From Phycisphaerales bacterium UBA1161 (GTDB taxonomy: Bacteria > Planctomycetota > Phycisphaerae > Tepidisphaerales > Tepidisphaeraceae), in contig DBZL01000026.1 in the NCBI GenBank assembly GCA_002311745.1, forward strand, positions 1 through 41,485: DNA of 41,485 nucleotides, read 5' to 3'. Of the stretch, positions 1-8,347 are shown piece after piece. The position numbers and the translations under genes are program-made. The notes below the pieces were generated by a model. It was not told the DNA's origin. It saw nothing but the letters and a program-made list of their open reading frames with translations, and made no database searches. How positions within the stretch are numbered: the first letter of the stretch is position 1; each line of letters opens with the position of its first letter.

Positions 1-1539
1 GATTTTGCAGAGGCGCACAACAACCTGGGCAACGCACTATGGGCAAGTCGTCGGTACACCGAAGCGGCCCAGGCTTGCCGCGAAGCGATTCGCCTGCGGC
101 CCGACCTGGCCGACGCCTACAACAATCTGGGCAACATCTTCCACAGCCAGGGCCTGCTGGACGAGTCCATCGCCGCGTCGCAGCGGGCGCTGGCGATGGG
201 TTGCGCGTCTGCCTTCAACAATCTGGCCAAAGCTTTCCATTCCGCCGGACGGATAGACGAGGCCCTGGCCTTGTGCGATCGCGTTCTGGCGACGCACCCC
301 GACGACATCGTGGCGCACAGCAACCGCGTGTACACGGTTCATTGCCATCCCGATTTCGACGCCCACGCGATTCTGCGCGAGTTGCGCCTGTGGAACGAGC
401 GTCACGCCAAGCCGCTGCGGCAGCACGTCCAGCCGCATACCAACGACCGCTCACCGGATCGGCGATTGAAAATCGGCTACGTCTCGCCCGATTTCCGAGC
501 CCATGCCGTCGGCCGTTTTCTCGTGCCTTTGCTGGGCGCGCACGACCATAGCCAGGTCGAGGTGTGCTGCTACGCCGATGTTCCGGCCCCGGACGATACC
601 ACCGGCAGACTCCAAAGCTGCGCCGACTTGTGGCGAAAAACCTGCGGCATCAGCGACGAGCAGCTCGCCGAGCAGATCCGCCGGGACCGCATCGACATCC
701 TCGTGGATTTGGCTCTGCACACTGCGGGCAATCGCTTGCTGGTGTTTGCCCGCAAACCCGCGCCGGTGCAGGTCACCTACCTGGCCTACTGCAGCAGCAG
801 CGGCTTGGATACCATCGACTATCGCCTCAGCGACCCCTACATCGACCCTGCCGGCATGGATGAAACCTGCTACAGCGAAAAAACCATCCGCCTGCCGCAG
901 ACCTACTGGTGCTACGAACCGATTCTCCCGGAACTGCAACCCAACGATCTGCCGGCGCTCAAAAACGGCCGGGTCACCTTCGGGTGCTTGAACAACTACG
1001 GCAAGGTCTCCAGCGCCACCTGGAGCGCGTGGCGGCGGCTGCTGGCGGCGATGCCCGAAGCTCGGCTGATCATCCACAGCGCCATGGGCAGCCATCGCGA
1101 CCGCGCCCTGCAGGACATTCCCAATCCCCAGCGCATCACCTTCATCGCCATGGTTCCGGCGCGGGAGTATTTCGAGCAGTATCACCAGATCGACATCGCG
1201 TTGGATCCGTTCCCGTACGGCGGCGGCACCACGACGTGCGATGCCCTGTGGATGGGCGTGCCCGTCATCACGCTGCACGGCCGCACGGGCGTCGGGCGCG
1301 CCGGAGTCAGCCTCCTCAGCAACGCCGGTTTGCCGCAGCTCATCGCCCAAGATCCCGATCAGTACGTTCAGATCGCGCGCAACCTGGCGGCCGATCTGCC
1401 GCGCTTGGCCCAGTTGCGGTCCACCCTGCGGCAGCAGATGGAAAAATCCCCCCTGATGGATGCACCGCGTTTTGCCAGGAACGTCGAGTCAGCGTATAGA
1501 CAGATGTGGCGGCAATGGTGCCAGCCACGCTCACCATGA
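1..1539 (+). CDS. TPR protein with SPINDLY/OGT-like (GT41) glycosyltransferase domain, 5' partial
   Basis: The reading frame is open from the first base, so the true start lies upstream; 512 residues are visible. The first ~100 residues are TPR repeats (AHNNLGNALW, AYNNLGNIF, AFNNLAKAF type). From about residue 155 the sequence matches the SPINDLY/O-GlcNAc-transferase C-terminal catalytic region: KIGYVSPDFRAHAVG, then LHTAGNRLLVFARKPAPVQV, IDYRLSDPYIDP, VTFGCLNNYGK and DIALDPFPYGGGTTTCDALW. The family moves GlcNAc or another sugar from a nucleotide sugar onto Ser/Thr of proteins, so protein O-glycosylation is the likely role; donor and target cannot be read here. The stop overlaps the next start as ATGA, pointing to an operon with the following TPR-glycosyltransferase genes. 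The usual GHTA motif reads LHTA. Family assignment is secure; the exact reaction is inferred. Confidence 0.88.
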   Translation, partial: DFAEAHNNLGNALWASRRYTEAAQACREAIRLRPDLADAYNNLGNIFHSQGLLDESIAASQRALAMGCASAFNNLAKAFHSAGRIDEALALCDRVLATHPDDIVAHSNRVYTVHCHPDFDAHAILRELRLWNERHAKPLRQHVQPHTNDRSPDRRLKIGYVSPDFRAHAVGRFLVPLLGAHDHSQVEVCCYADVPAPDDTTGRLQSCADLWRKTCGISDEQLAEQIRRDRIDILVDLALHTAGNRLLVFARKPAPVQVTYLAYCSSSGLDTIDYRLSDPYIDPAGMDETCYSEKTIRLPQTYWCYEPILPELQPNDLPALKNGRVTFGCLNNYGKVSSATWSAWRRLLAAMPEARLIIHSAMGSHRDRALQDIPNPQRITFIAMVPAREYFEQYHQIDIALDPFPYGGGTTTCDALWMGVPVITLHGRTGVGRAGVSLLSNAGLPQLIAQDPDQYVQIARNLAADLPRLAQLRSTLRQQMEKSPLMDAPRFARNVESAYRQMWRQWCQPRSP

Positions 1540-2999
1540 CCCAACCCGCGAAGATCGAGCACCTGTTGGACGCCGCCCGCCAGCATCACCAAGCCGGCCG
1601 CCTAGCCGAAGCGGAGTCGCTGTATCGCCAAGTCTTGGCCCAGCGTCCGGAGGATGCCGCGGTGAGCTTCCTTCTGGCCAACGCCCTGCGCGATGCGGGA
1701 CGCTTGCATGAGGCGATCGAGGCGTACGACCGGGCGTTGTCGTTGCAGCCGCGTTTTTTGCCGGCTTGCGTGAACCTCGGCACGGTTTGGACCATGCTCG
1801 GTCGCTGGGATGAAGCGGTCGCCGCCTATCGCCGGGCCTTGACCATCGAGTCGAACATCGCCGAGGTGCACTACAACCTGGGCAACGCGCTGGAATGTCT
1901 CTGCCTATGGGATGAAGCGCTGGAGGCGCATCGTCGAGCCGTGGCCCTGCGACCCGACAACGCCCTGATGCGGCACCATCTCGGCGTGGCGCTGTACAAC
2001 CTGGGCCGCTTGGACGAGGCGATGGCCGCGTACCGCCTTGCCCTGCAGATGCAGCCGGATTTGGCCAAAGCCCATTGCGACTTGGCTGAGCTGCTTCTTT
2101 TGCAGGGCGACCTGCGCCAAGGTTGGAAGGAGTTCGAATGGCGCTGGCGGGTTGTGGATCGCCTTCACCCGCGATTGACCGACCAGAGCCAATGGGACGG
2201 CAGCGACCCGGCCGGCCGGCGCATCCTTCTCCACGTCGAGCGGGCGGGACATGGCGATGCCATCCATTACTTCCGCTATGCGCCCCTGATCGCGCGTCGC
2301 GGCGCAAGGGTGATCGTCCAGTGCCAGCCGCAACTCGTACGCCTGTTGCGGACCCTTGACGGGGTCGAGCAAGTGCTCGGATCGGATCAACCGCCGCCGG
2401 AGTTCGACGTGCATTGTTCCCTGTTCAGCCTGCCGCGGGTGATGGACACCACGCTCCAGACGATTCCCGCCGACGTTCCCTACCTGCGCGCCGACCCGGT
2501 CCAGGCGGAGCGATGGCGGAAGCGGCTGGCCGCGGACGACGACGATCGCTTGAAAGTCGGTCTGGTCTGGGCGGGAGGAACCGGCACCGCTCATGATCGC
2601 ATCCGCTCGATGGCGCTGGCGAGCCTCGCCCCCCTGGCCGACCTGAGGTCGCTGCGCCTCTTCAGCTTGCAAAAAGGAGAACCCGCCCAGCAGGTCCGCC
2701 ATCCGCCTGCCGGACTGGAAATAACCGATTGGACGGCGGAGCTGAATGACTGGGCCGACACCGCCGCCCTGCTGGTCAATCTGGACTTGCTGGTGAGCGT
2801 GGACACGGCCGTGGCCCATCTGGCCGGCGCGTTGGGCAAGCGGGTGTGGGTGCTGCTGCAGATGATCCCCGACCCTCGCTGGCTGCTGCATCGCCAGGAT
2901 ACGCCCTGGTATCCGACCATGCGTCTTTTTCGCCAAGTTCAGCCCAACGATTGGAGCACGCCGGTCCAGCAACTCGTTGAGGCACTGAGCGCTCTATGA
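1536..2999 (+). CDS. TPR protein with C-terminal GT9-like glycosyltransferase domain (paralogue 1)
   Basis: The chosen ATG forms an ATGA overlap with the previous stop and gives MTQPAKIEHLLDAARQHHQA, which aligns with the starts of the two downstream paralogues; GTG and ATG codons at 1506 and 1515 are in frame but less likely. The protein is 487 residues. About five TPR units fill residues 1-200, followed by a GT9/heptosyltransferase-like domain containing GHGDAIHYFRYAPLIARRGA, VGLVWAGG, SVDTAVAHLAGALGKRVWVLL and the terminal signature DTPWYPTMRLFRQ. Proteins of this design are probably soluble glycosyltransferases using a nucleotide-activated sugar, with the TPR part recruiting an acceptor; the substrate is unknown. 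The P-loop-like GFGDAIQ of the paralogues reads GHGDAIH here. Confidence 0.88.
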   Translation: MTQPAKIEHLLDAARQHHQAGRLAEAESLYRQVLAQRPEDAAVSFLLANALRDAGRLHEAIEAYDRALSLQPRFLPACVNLGTVWTMLGRWDEAVAAYRRALTIESNIAEVHYNLGNALECLCLWDEALEAHRRAVALRPDNALMRHHLGVALYNLGRLDEAMAAYRLALQMQPDLAKAHCDLAELLLLQGDLRQGWKEFEWRWRVVDRLHPRLTDQSQWDGSDPAGRRILLHVERAGHGDAIHYFRYAPLIARRGARVIVQCQPQLVRLLRTLDGVEQVLGSDQPPPEFDVHCSLFSLPRVMDTTLQTIPADVPYLRADPVQAERWRKRLAADDDDRLKVGLVWAGGTGTAHDRIRSMALASLAPLADLRSLRLFSLQKGEPAQQVRHPPAGLEITDWTAELNDWADTAALLVNLDLLVSVDTAVAHLAGALGKRVWVLLQMIPDPRWLLHRQDTPWYPTMRLFRQVQPNDWSTPVQQLVEALSAL

Positions 3000-3000
3000 A
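2980..3000 (+). repeat. 21-bp junction repeat, copy 1
   Basis: This stretch spans the stop of paralogue 1 and the start of paralogue 2. It is identical over 21 bases to 4323-4343 at the next gene junction and ends in the ATGAA overlap. It marks the boundary of a tandem gene duplication. Confidence 0.85.
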
Positions 3001-4342
3001 TGAGACGACGCTCGCGCAACTATTGGACATCGCCCGCCAGCACCAGGAAGCCGGCCGCCTGGAAGAGGCCATCGAGACGTACCGGCGGGCGCTGGCGTTG
3101 CAAGGGGATTTGGTCGCGGCCCATGTGAACCTCGGCACCGCTGCGGCGATGCTCAATCGGTGGGACGACGCGATCGCCGCGTTTCGTCACGCCGTGGCGT
3201 TGCGACCCGATCTCCCCGAGATCCACTACAATCTGGCCACCGCGCTGCAGTCCAATGAGCAGCGCGAGGAGGCGACGGTTGTCTGCCAGCGTGCCCTGGC
3301 ACTGCGGCCGCAGGACGCCCGCGGCTGGTGCGAACTGGGCAATCTTTACGCCGAGCAAGGCCGCCACCAGGAAGCCATCGATGCGTTTGAACGTGCCCTG
3401 AAAATCCAGAACGACTCGGCGCTGGCGCACATGAATCTGGGTTCGGTGCTGCTGCGACGGGGCGATTTCGCCCGCGGCTGGCCGGAATTTGAGTGGCGGC
3501 TGCGCCTGCCGCATCTGAATCTGGCCCGCGACTTCCCGCAGCCCCAATGGAAAGGGGAACCGATCCTCGGCCAACGAATCCTCCTGCACGCTGAGGGAGG
3601 TTTCGGCGACGCCATCCAGTTCGTGCGTTATGCGCCCGACGTGGCCAAGCGCGGCGCGACCGTCCTGCTGGAATGCCAGCCGACGCTGGTGCCGCTGCTG
3701 CGGCGCGCGGCGGGAATTTCCGCGGTCATTGGGCGCGGCCAGGCGCTGCCACCGTTCGACTGGCAGGCGCCTTTGCAAAGCCTCCCGTTGGCCTTGGGCA
3801 CCACGCTGGCGACGATCCCCGCCCAGGTGCCGTACCTGTCGCCGCCGCCGCATCTCGTGGCCGGCTGGAAAGAAAAACTCGCCGCCCATGCGTCGCTCAA
3901 GATCGGTCTGGTCTGGGCCGGCAGCGACGACGCGTTCCGCTCCAACCGATTGGACGTCTTTGCGCCTCTGGCCGCCGTGGCTGGGCGGGTCGGCGCGCGA
4001 TTTTTCAGCCTGCAAAAAGGGGCCGGCGCTGAGCAGGCGCGTCAGCCCCCTGCCGGGTTGGAACTGATCGACTGGACCGAACAGCTCCACGATTGGGCCG
4101 ACACCGCCGCCCTGATCCACCACCTGGATTTGGTCATCGGCGTGGACACCGCCGCCGTCCACCTGGCCGGCGCCTTGGGCAAGAAGGTGTGGGTGCTGCT
4201 GCCCACCTTTGCCGATTTCCGCTGGCTCCTGGACCGCACCGATACGCCGTGGTATCCGACCATGCGTCTGTTCCGCCAGGTTCGACAAGGCGATTGGACG
4301 CAGCCGATCCAACAAATGGTCCAGGCACTGAGCGCTCTATGA
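2996..4342 (+). CDS. TPR protein with C-terminal GT9-like glycosyltransferase domain (paralogue 2)
   Basis: 448 residues, starting at an ATG inside an ATGA overlap with paralogue 1. TPR repeats occupy roughly residues 5-170 (AHVNLGTAAAML, IHYNLATALQ, GWCELGNLYAEQGR, AHMNLGSVLLRRG). The C-terminal half is the same GT9-like domain as its neighbours: LLHAEGGFGDAIQFVRYAPD, IGLVWAGSDD, FFSLQKGAG, IGVDTAAVHLAGALGKKVWV and DTPWYPTMRLFRQ. Tight overlap with both flanking genes indicates translational coupling and stoichiometric expression. It arose by tandem duplication: the 21 bases around its start are repeated exactly at the start of the next gene. Acceptor and donor sugar are not evident. Confidence 0.88.
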   Translation: MNETTLAQLLDIARQHQEAGRLEEAIETYRRALALQGDLVAAHVNLGTAAAMLNRWDDAIAAFRHAVALRPDLPEIHYNLATALQSNEQREEATVVCQRALALRPQDARGWCELGNLYAEQGRHQEAIDAFERALKIQNDSALAHMNLGSVLLRRGDFARGWPEFEWRLRLPHLNLARDFPQPQWKGEPILGQRILLHAEGGFGDAIQFVRYAPDVAKRGATVLLECQPTLVPLLRRAAGISAVIGRGQALPPFDWQAPLQSLPLALGTTLATIPAQVPYLSPPPHLVAGWKEKLAAHASLKIGLVWAGSDDAFRSNRLDVFAPLAAVAGRVGARFFSLQKGAGAEQARQPPAGLELIDWTEQLHDWADTAALIHHLDLVIGVDTAAVHLAGALGKKVWVLLPTFADFRWLLDRTDTPWYPTMRLFRQVRQGDWTQPIQQMVQALSAL

Positions 4343-4343
4343 A
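4323..4343 (+). repeat. 21-bp junction repeat, copy 2
   Basis: Second exact copy of the junction sequence at 2980-3000. It spans the stop of paralogue 2 and the start of paralogue 3, encoding the shared C-terminal ALSAL and the overlapping ATGA. Confidence 0.85.
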
Positions 4344-6108
4344 CCAGATGACCGTTGGCCAACTGTTCGACACCGCTCGCCAGCAGCACCAAGCCGGTCG
4401 CCTGGCCGAAGCGCAATCGCTCTATCAACAAATCCTGACCCAGGAGCCGGACCACGCCGATGCCTTGCATCTGCTGGGCTATGCCCAATTCCAGGCCGGC
4501 CATGCGCAGCAGGGACTGGAGTTGATCCGCCGGGCCATCGCTCTGGACGGGGGGCGGGCGGAGTACCACTGCAATCTGGGCGTGGTCCTGGCGGCCATGA
4601 ATCAACATGCCGAGGCGATCGCGGCCTGCAAGCAGGCGTTGGCGTTGCGGCCGGACTTTGCCGAGGCGGCGTACAACTTGGCCGGCTCCCTGGTGGCCGT
4701 GGGGGATGTGGAGCAGGGTATCACGATGTATCGCCAAGCTCTGGCCTTGCGTCCGGATTGGCCCGAGGCGTACACGAATTTAGGCAATGCCTTGCAGGCG
4801 GCCGACCGCTTGGAGGAGGCGGTGGCGGCGTTGGGGCAGGCGGTGGCGTTGCGTCCCAACTTCGCCGACGCCGTCTACAACCTGGGCAACGCCCTGGGCC
4901 AACTGGAGCGCTGGGAGGAGGCCGTCGCCGCCCTCCGCCGGGCCATTGCCATCAAGCCGGTCTATCCCGAAGCCTACAACAATCTGGGCAACGCGCTGAG
5001 GAAGCAGCGCCAGTTCGAGCAGGCCATCGCCGCATATCGCCAGGCTCTGCAACAACGCCCGGACTATGGCGATGCGTACAACAACCTGGCCAACGCCCTG
5101 GTGGAGATGGGGCGGATCGATGAGGCGATCGCGGCGCATACGGAGGCTCTCAAACTTCGACCCGATGACGGTATCGTGCATTTCAATCTTGCCGCCATGC
5201 TGCTGCGTCTGGGCCGTCTTGAAGAGGCCTGGCCGCACTACGAATGGCGCTGGCGCGTCGAGGAATTTCATCAACCCATGCGGCAGCTTGAGCAGCCGAT
5301 GTGGGATGGAAGCGATTTGAAGGGCAAGCGGATACTGCTGCACACGGAGCAGGGGTTTGGCGACGCCATTCAGTTTGCCCGATACGTTCCCGTGGTGGTC
5401 CGCAAGGGTGGGAAGGTGATCATCGAATGCGCCGGGCAAATGGCTCGGCTGTATGCTTCGTCACCGGCGATCGAGCAGGTGATCGTCGCCGGTCAGCCCT
5501 TGCCCGAATTTGAGGTGCATTGTCCGCTGCTCAGTGTGCCGTACGTGCTGGGCACGACCCTGCAAACCCTGCCGAGGCAGGTTCCGTATCTGTGGTTCGA
5601 CGTGGCCCTGGCCGAGCAATGGCGCAAGCGCATCGGCGATACCGAAGGGAAGCTCAAGGCGGGACTGGTGTGGACGGGCCGCCCCAAACCCGAGCCGGAC
5701 CGCTCCATCCCCCTGACGCGATTGGCTCCGCTGGCCCAAGTCAGGGGCGTGCGGTTTTATAGCCTGCAAATAGGACCCGGCGCCGAGCAGGCCCGTCAGC
5801 CCCCCGCCGGAATGGATTTGGTCGATTGGGCGGATGATCTAAATGACTTCGCCGACACCGCTGCCCTGATGGCCAATCTCGACCTGATCCTCACCATCGA
5901 CAGCGCCACGGCGCATTTGGCCGGGGCGCTGGCCAAGCCGGTCTGGGTGCTGCTTCGTTACGCGGCCGATTGGCGCTGGATGCTGAACCGCACCGATTCA
6001 CCGTGGTATCCGACCATGCGTCTGTTCCGCCAACCGCGGCCCGGCGATTGGGAAACGCCCGTGCAAGCTTTGGCCGACCAGTTGCGCGTCAAAGCCCAAA
6101 GGAGTTGA
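4339..6108 (+). CDS. TPR protein with C-terminal GT9-like glycosyltransferase domain (paralogue 3)
   Basis: 589 residues from the ATG that overlaps the previous stop as ATGA; the longer open frame from 4093 overlaps paralogue 2 and starts with non-homologous sequence. About nine TPR units (for example AYTNLGNALQAADRLEEAVA, AVYNLGNALGQLERWEEAVA, AYNNLGNALRKQRQFEQAIA) give a longer scaffold than in the two preceding copies. The glycosyltransferase part carries LLHTEQGFGDAIQFARYVPV, AGLVWTGRPKPEPDRS, LTIDSATAHLAGALAKPVWV and DSPWYPTMRLFRQ. It ends the three-gene array. TPR number differs between copies while the catalytic domain is kept, consistent with different acceptor proteins for similar enzymes; that point is inference. 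Confidence 0.88.
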   Translation: MNQMTVGQLFDTARQQHQAGRLAEAQSLYQQILTQEPDHADALHLLGYAQFQAGHAQQGLELIRRAIALDGGRAEYHCNLGVVLAAMNQHAEAIAACKQALALRPDFAEAAYNLAGSLVAVGDVEQGITMYRQALALRPDWPEAYTNLGNALQAADRLEEAVAALGQAVALRPNFADAVYNLGNALGQLERWEEAVAALRRAIAIKPVYPEAYNNLGNALRKQRQFEQAIAAYRQALQQRPDYGDAYNNLANALVEMGRIDEAIAAHTEALKLRPDDGIVHFNLAAMLLRLGRLEEAWPHYEWRWRVEEFHQPMRQLEQPMWDGSDLKGKRILLHTEQGFGDAIQFARYVPVVVRKGGKVIIECAGQMARLYASSPAIEQVIVAGQPLPEFEVHCPLLSVPYVLGTTLQTLPRQVPYLWFDVALAEQWRKRIGDTEGKLKAGLVWTGRPKPEPDRSIPLTRLAPLAQVRGVRFYSLQIGPGAEQARQPPAGMDLVDWADDLNDFADTAALMANLDLILTIDSATAHLAGALAKPVWVLLRYAADWRWMLNRTDSPWYPTMRLFRQPRPGDWETPVQALADQLRVKAQRS

Positions 6109-6109
6109 C

Positions 6110-7219
6110 ATGCGCGCGTTCGTGAGCGGACAAGTCGGCCTGGACAAGGGCCCTTACCTGGAAGCGGTCAAGGCCCAGACGCGCTTGCGCGGGCTGGATT
6201 TGGAGGTCTGCCACGTCGGCAAAATGATGTACGCCGAGGCCCCGGACGTCCCTGCCGGGCGCATTTTGAATCTTCCTCTGACGCGATTGGCCGCCCTGCG
6301 CCGCGCGGTGTTCAAGGAAATCCTCCGCGTCGCCGAGCGCCACCAGCATCTGCTGATCAATTCCCACGCGACGTTCCGCTGGCACCATGGCTTGTTCGCC
6401 GCCTTCGACTTTGATCAGATCAAGACCTTTAACGCCGATGTTTACGTCACGCTCGTGGACGACGCCCAGTCCGTCCACCAGCGTCTTCTGCGCGATCACG
6501 AATTGGACCACACGCTCAAGGACATCATGGTCTGGCGCGAGGAGGAAATTCTGGCCACGGAGATCATCGCCAACATCACCCGCGGCTACGGGCATTTCTT
6601 CATGCTCAGCCGCGGCCGATCGCGGCCGACCACCGACACGCTGTTCAACTTGCTGTTCGAGCCGGGCAAAAAGCGCCTCTATCTGAGCTTCCCCATGAGC
6701 CACGTGATGGATTTGCCTGACACGCTGGCACGGATCGCCGACTTCCAGGCCGCCATGAGCCGGCATTTCACCTGCTTCAACCCCACGGACGTGGATGAAT
6801 TCGTCCTGCATACCAAGACCTTGAAGGCCCTGGAAGAAGGCCGCAGCACGATCGAGGTGGACGCCGTCGACGGGCCGATTGCCCTCAAGACCGCCGACGT
6901 GGCGCAGATCAGCGGCGACATCCTCGGCCAGACCTACGCCCGCGATTTCAAGATGATCGACCAGAGCGACATGATCGTCAGCTTCATCCCCGAACTTCCC
7001 GGCGGCAAACCCGCCGTCTCCAGCGGCGTCGAGCGCGAGCTGCACCACGCGTTCGAGGGCGGCAAGGAGGTCTACGTGATCTGGACCGCCAAGGCCATGC
7101 CCTCGCCGTTCGTGACCCAAACCGCCACGCGCGTCTTTGCCGATACGGATCAGGCCATCGCCCATTTCCGCGAAAAAGGCTACATCGCCGACCCGCCGGA
7201 CACGGCCGGCCGGTCATGA
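6110..7219 (+). CDS. Fusion: archaeal-AdkA-like P-loop domain plus nucleoside 2-deoxyribosyltransferase-like domain
   Basis: 369 residues; a clear AAAGGAG ribosome binding site (6098-6104) precedes the ATG, one base after the upstream stop. Residues 1-175 resemble archaeal-type adenylate kinase: MRAFVSGQVGLDKG at the P-loop position, HVGKMMYAEA, then INSHATFRWHHGL (compare the family's DTHAT motif), ADVYVTLVDDAQSVHQRLLR and a lid-like helix with ANITRGYGHFFMLSRG. The P-loop is degenerate: GxxGxDKG replaces GxxGxGKS/T. Residues 190-355 resemble the nucleoside 2-deoxyribosyltransferase/DUF4406 fold: KKRLYLSFPMSHVMD, DQSDMIVSFIPELPGGKP, then SSGVERELHHAFEGGKEVYV. Nucleotide sensing or nucleotide metabolism is plausible, but no function can be assigned. 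Both domain matches are from memory of motifs. It is probably read through from the glycosyltransferase operon. Confidence 0.6.
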   Translation: MRAFVSGQVGLDKGPYLEAVKAQTRLRGLDLEVCHVGKMMYAEAPDVPAGRILNLPLTRLAALRRAVFKEILRVAERHQHLLINSHATFRWHHGLFAAFDFDQIKTFNADVYVTLVDDAQSVHQRLLRDHELDHTLKDIMVWREEEILATEIIANITRGYGHFFMLSRGRSRPTTDTLFNLLFEPGKKRLYLSFPMSHVMDLPDTLARIADFQAAMSRHFTCFNPTDVDEFVLHTKTLKALEEGRSTIEVDAVDGPIALKTADVAQISGDILGQTYARDFKMIDQSDMIVSFIPELPGGKPAVSSGVERELHHAFEGGKEVYVIWTAKAMPSPFVTQTATRVFADTDQAIAHFREKGYIADPPDTAGRS

Positions 7220-7240
7220 TATCATGTGTAATTGCATACC

Positions 7241-8251
7241 ATGAAGCGCCATGATCCGACGTTCCTGTTGGCGCTATTCATTGCCCTGGCGGCGCATGCC
7301 CTTCTGCTGCGCGCCGGCGAAGGGCAATTTCGCCGCGATCTGGGCTGGTGGCTGGCCCAATCCGCCGCCGTGGCCAAGTCCCCCACGGCCATCTCCGTCC
7401 TCCCGCCTCCGCCTCCGCAGGACCCGATGGCGCAAATCGGCGAAAAAGACAGCCCCGGCAAATCCATCAACAGCATCGACGGTCCCCAGCCCATGGAGTC
7501 CGCCGTCGCCGATGCCCTCCAGGAACAGGCGATGGCCAGCCGCGAGCCGATGGGCTTCGGCCGATCCAACTCCGCCCGACCCTTGGCCGAGGCCCTGCGC
7601 GGCGACGGCGGCAGCGATTCGGTCGCGCCCCACCCGTCCGCCTTGGCTTCGCCGCCCGCGCCGCGAAGCGCCAAACCGTCCGCCGTCAAACCCGCGCAGC
7701 CGCCCGTAGCGCTGATCGATCCCAAAGCTCCGCCGCTGCCCGCCGCGGAAAACCCGCTGGCCGCCGGCCCCCTGGCGGCAAGACCCCCGGCATCTCAGCC
7801 CGCCGCCGCCCAGCAACAGAAGCAACAACAGCAGCCTTCGCAAGATCAAGTCGCGACAGGCAAACCCGGCTCGCCGGACAGCTCCGCCGGCAAGCCCATC
7901 CCCACCGCTAATTTCGAGTCCGTTCCCATCACCACCATCGCCTCGCGTTTCGTGGCCGGAAAAATCATTGCCCGCACCGGCCGCAAGATGCTCACGCGGC
8001 AAATCCCCGACTTGACGTTGGCCGGCTGGATCGACGTGGATGCCCTGGAAAAGCCCGCCGTGACCCTTCGTCTTTACCTTGACGAAACCGGCAACGTGGT
8101 CAGGGTGACGACGATCCACACCAGCGGCAGCGAAAGCATCGACTTGCCCTGCGAGCGTGCCGCGGCAACTTGGTGGTTCGAGCCAAGAAAAGACCCGCTC
8201 ACCGGCAAGCCCGCCATCGACGTGATCGACTTCGTGATTCTCTTCAAGTGA
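7241..8251 (+). CDS. TonB-like periplasm-spanning protein
   Basis: Start chosen at ATG 7241; an in-frame TTG lies at 7232. The 336-residue protein has an N-terminal membrane anchor (FLLALFIALAAHALLL), a long Pro/Ala/Gln-rich linker at about residues 50-220 including a Gln-rich run, and a C-terminal 100-residue alpha/beta domain. That domain contains TLRLYLDETGNVVRVTTIHT and ends in WWFEPRKDPLTGKPAIDVI, resembling TonB C-terminal domains (VxVxxxIDxxGxVxxxxVxxSSG...A...W.F.PA...G.P). TonB transmits proton-motive force from ExbB/ExbD to outer-membrane transporters. No exbB or exbD neighbour is visible, so the partner is unknown. The fold assignment is good; a role in energy transduction is inference. 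Confidence 0.68.
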   Translation: MKRHDPTFLLALFIALAAHALLLRAGEGQFRRDLGWWLAQSAAVAKSPTAISVLPPPPPQDPMAQIGEKDSPGKSINSIDGPQPMESAVADALQEQAMASREPMGFGRSNSARPLAEALRGDGGSDSVAPHPSALASPPAPRSAKPSAVKPAQPPVALIDPKAPPLPAAENPLAAGPLAARPPASQPAAAQQQKQQQQPSQDQVATGKPGSPDSSAGKPIPTANFESVPITTIASRFVAGKIIARTGRKMLTRQIPDLTLAGWIDVDALEKPAVTLRLYLDETGNVVRVTTIHTSGSESIDLPCERAAATWWFEPRKDPLTGKPAIDVIDFVILFK

Positions 8252-8313
8252 CCTCATTGTCAACGCCACAAGCGTCCTACAGTTGGGAATTAACTTGGCG
8301 TGCACGTCGACAG

Positions 8314-8340
8314 TTGTTAGCATCAGTCATTTGTTAGCAT
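8314..8340. repeat. Short direct repeat TTGTTAGCAT x2
   Basis: TTGTTAGCAT occurs at 8314-8323 and again at 8331-8340, 17 bp apart start to start. It lies in the AT-richer gap before the GT-C-like gene. It could be a regulator site or chance. Confidence 0.4.
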
Positions 8341-8347
8341 TGAGTAA

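Noticed and set aside
3020..4315. Long minus-strand open frame opposite TPR-glycosyltransferase paralogue 2
   Set aside because: Opposite-strand mirror of a clear coding gene with no domain of its own.
4093..4338. Upstream extension of TPR paralogue 3
   Set aside because: The extra codons overlap paralogue 2 in another frame and do not resemble any paralogue N-terminus; ATG 4339 with the ATGA overlap fits all copies.
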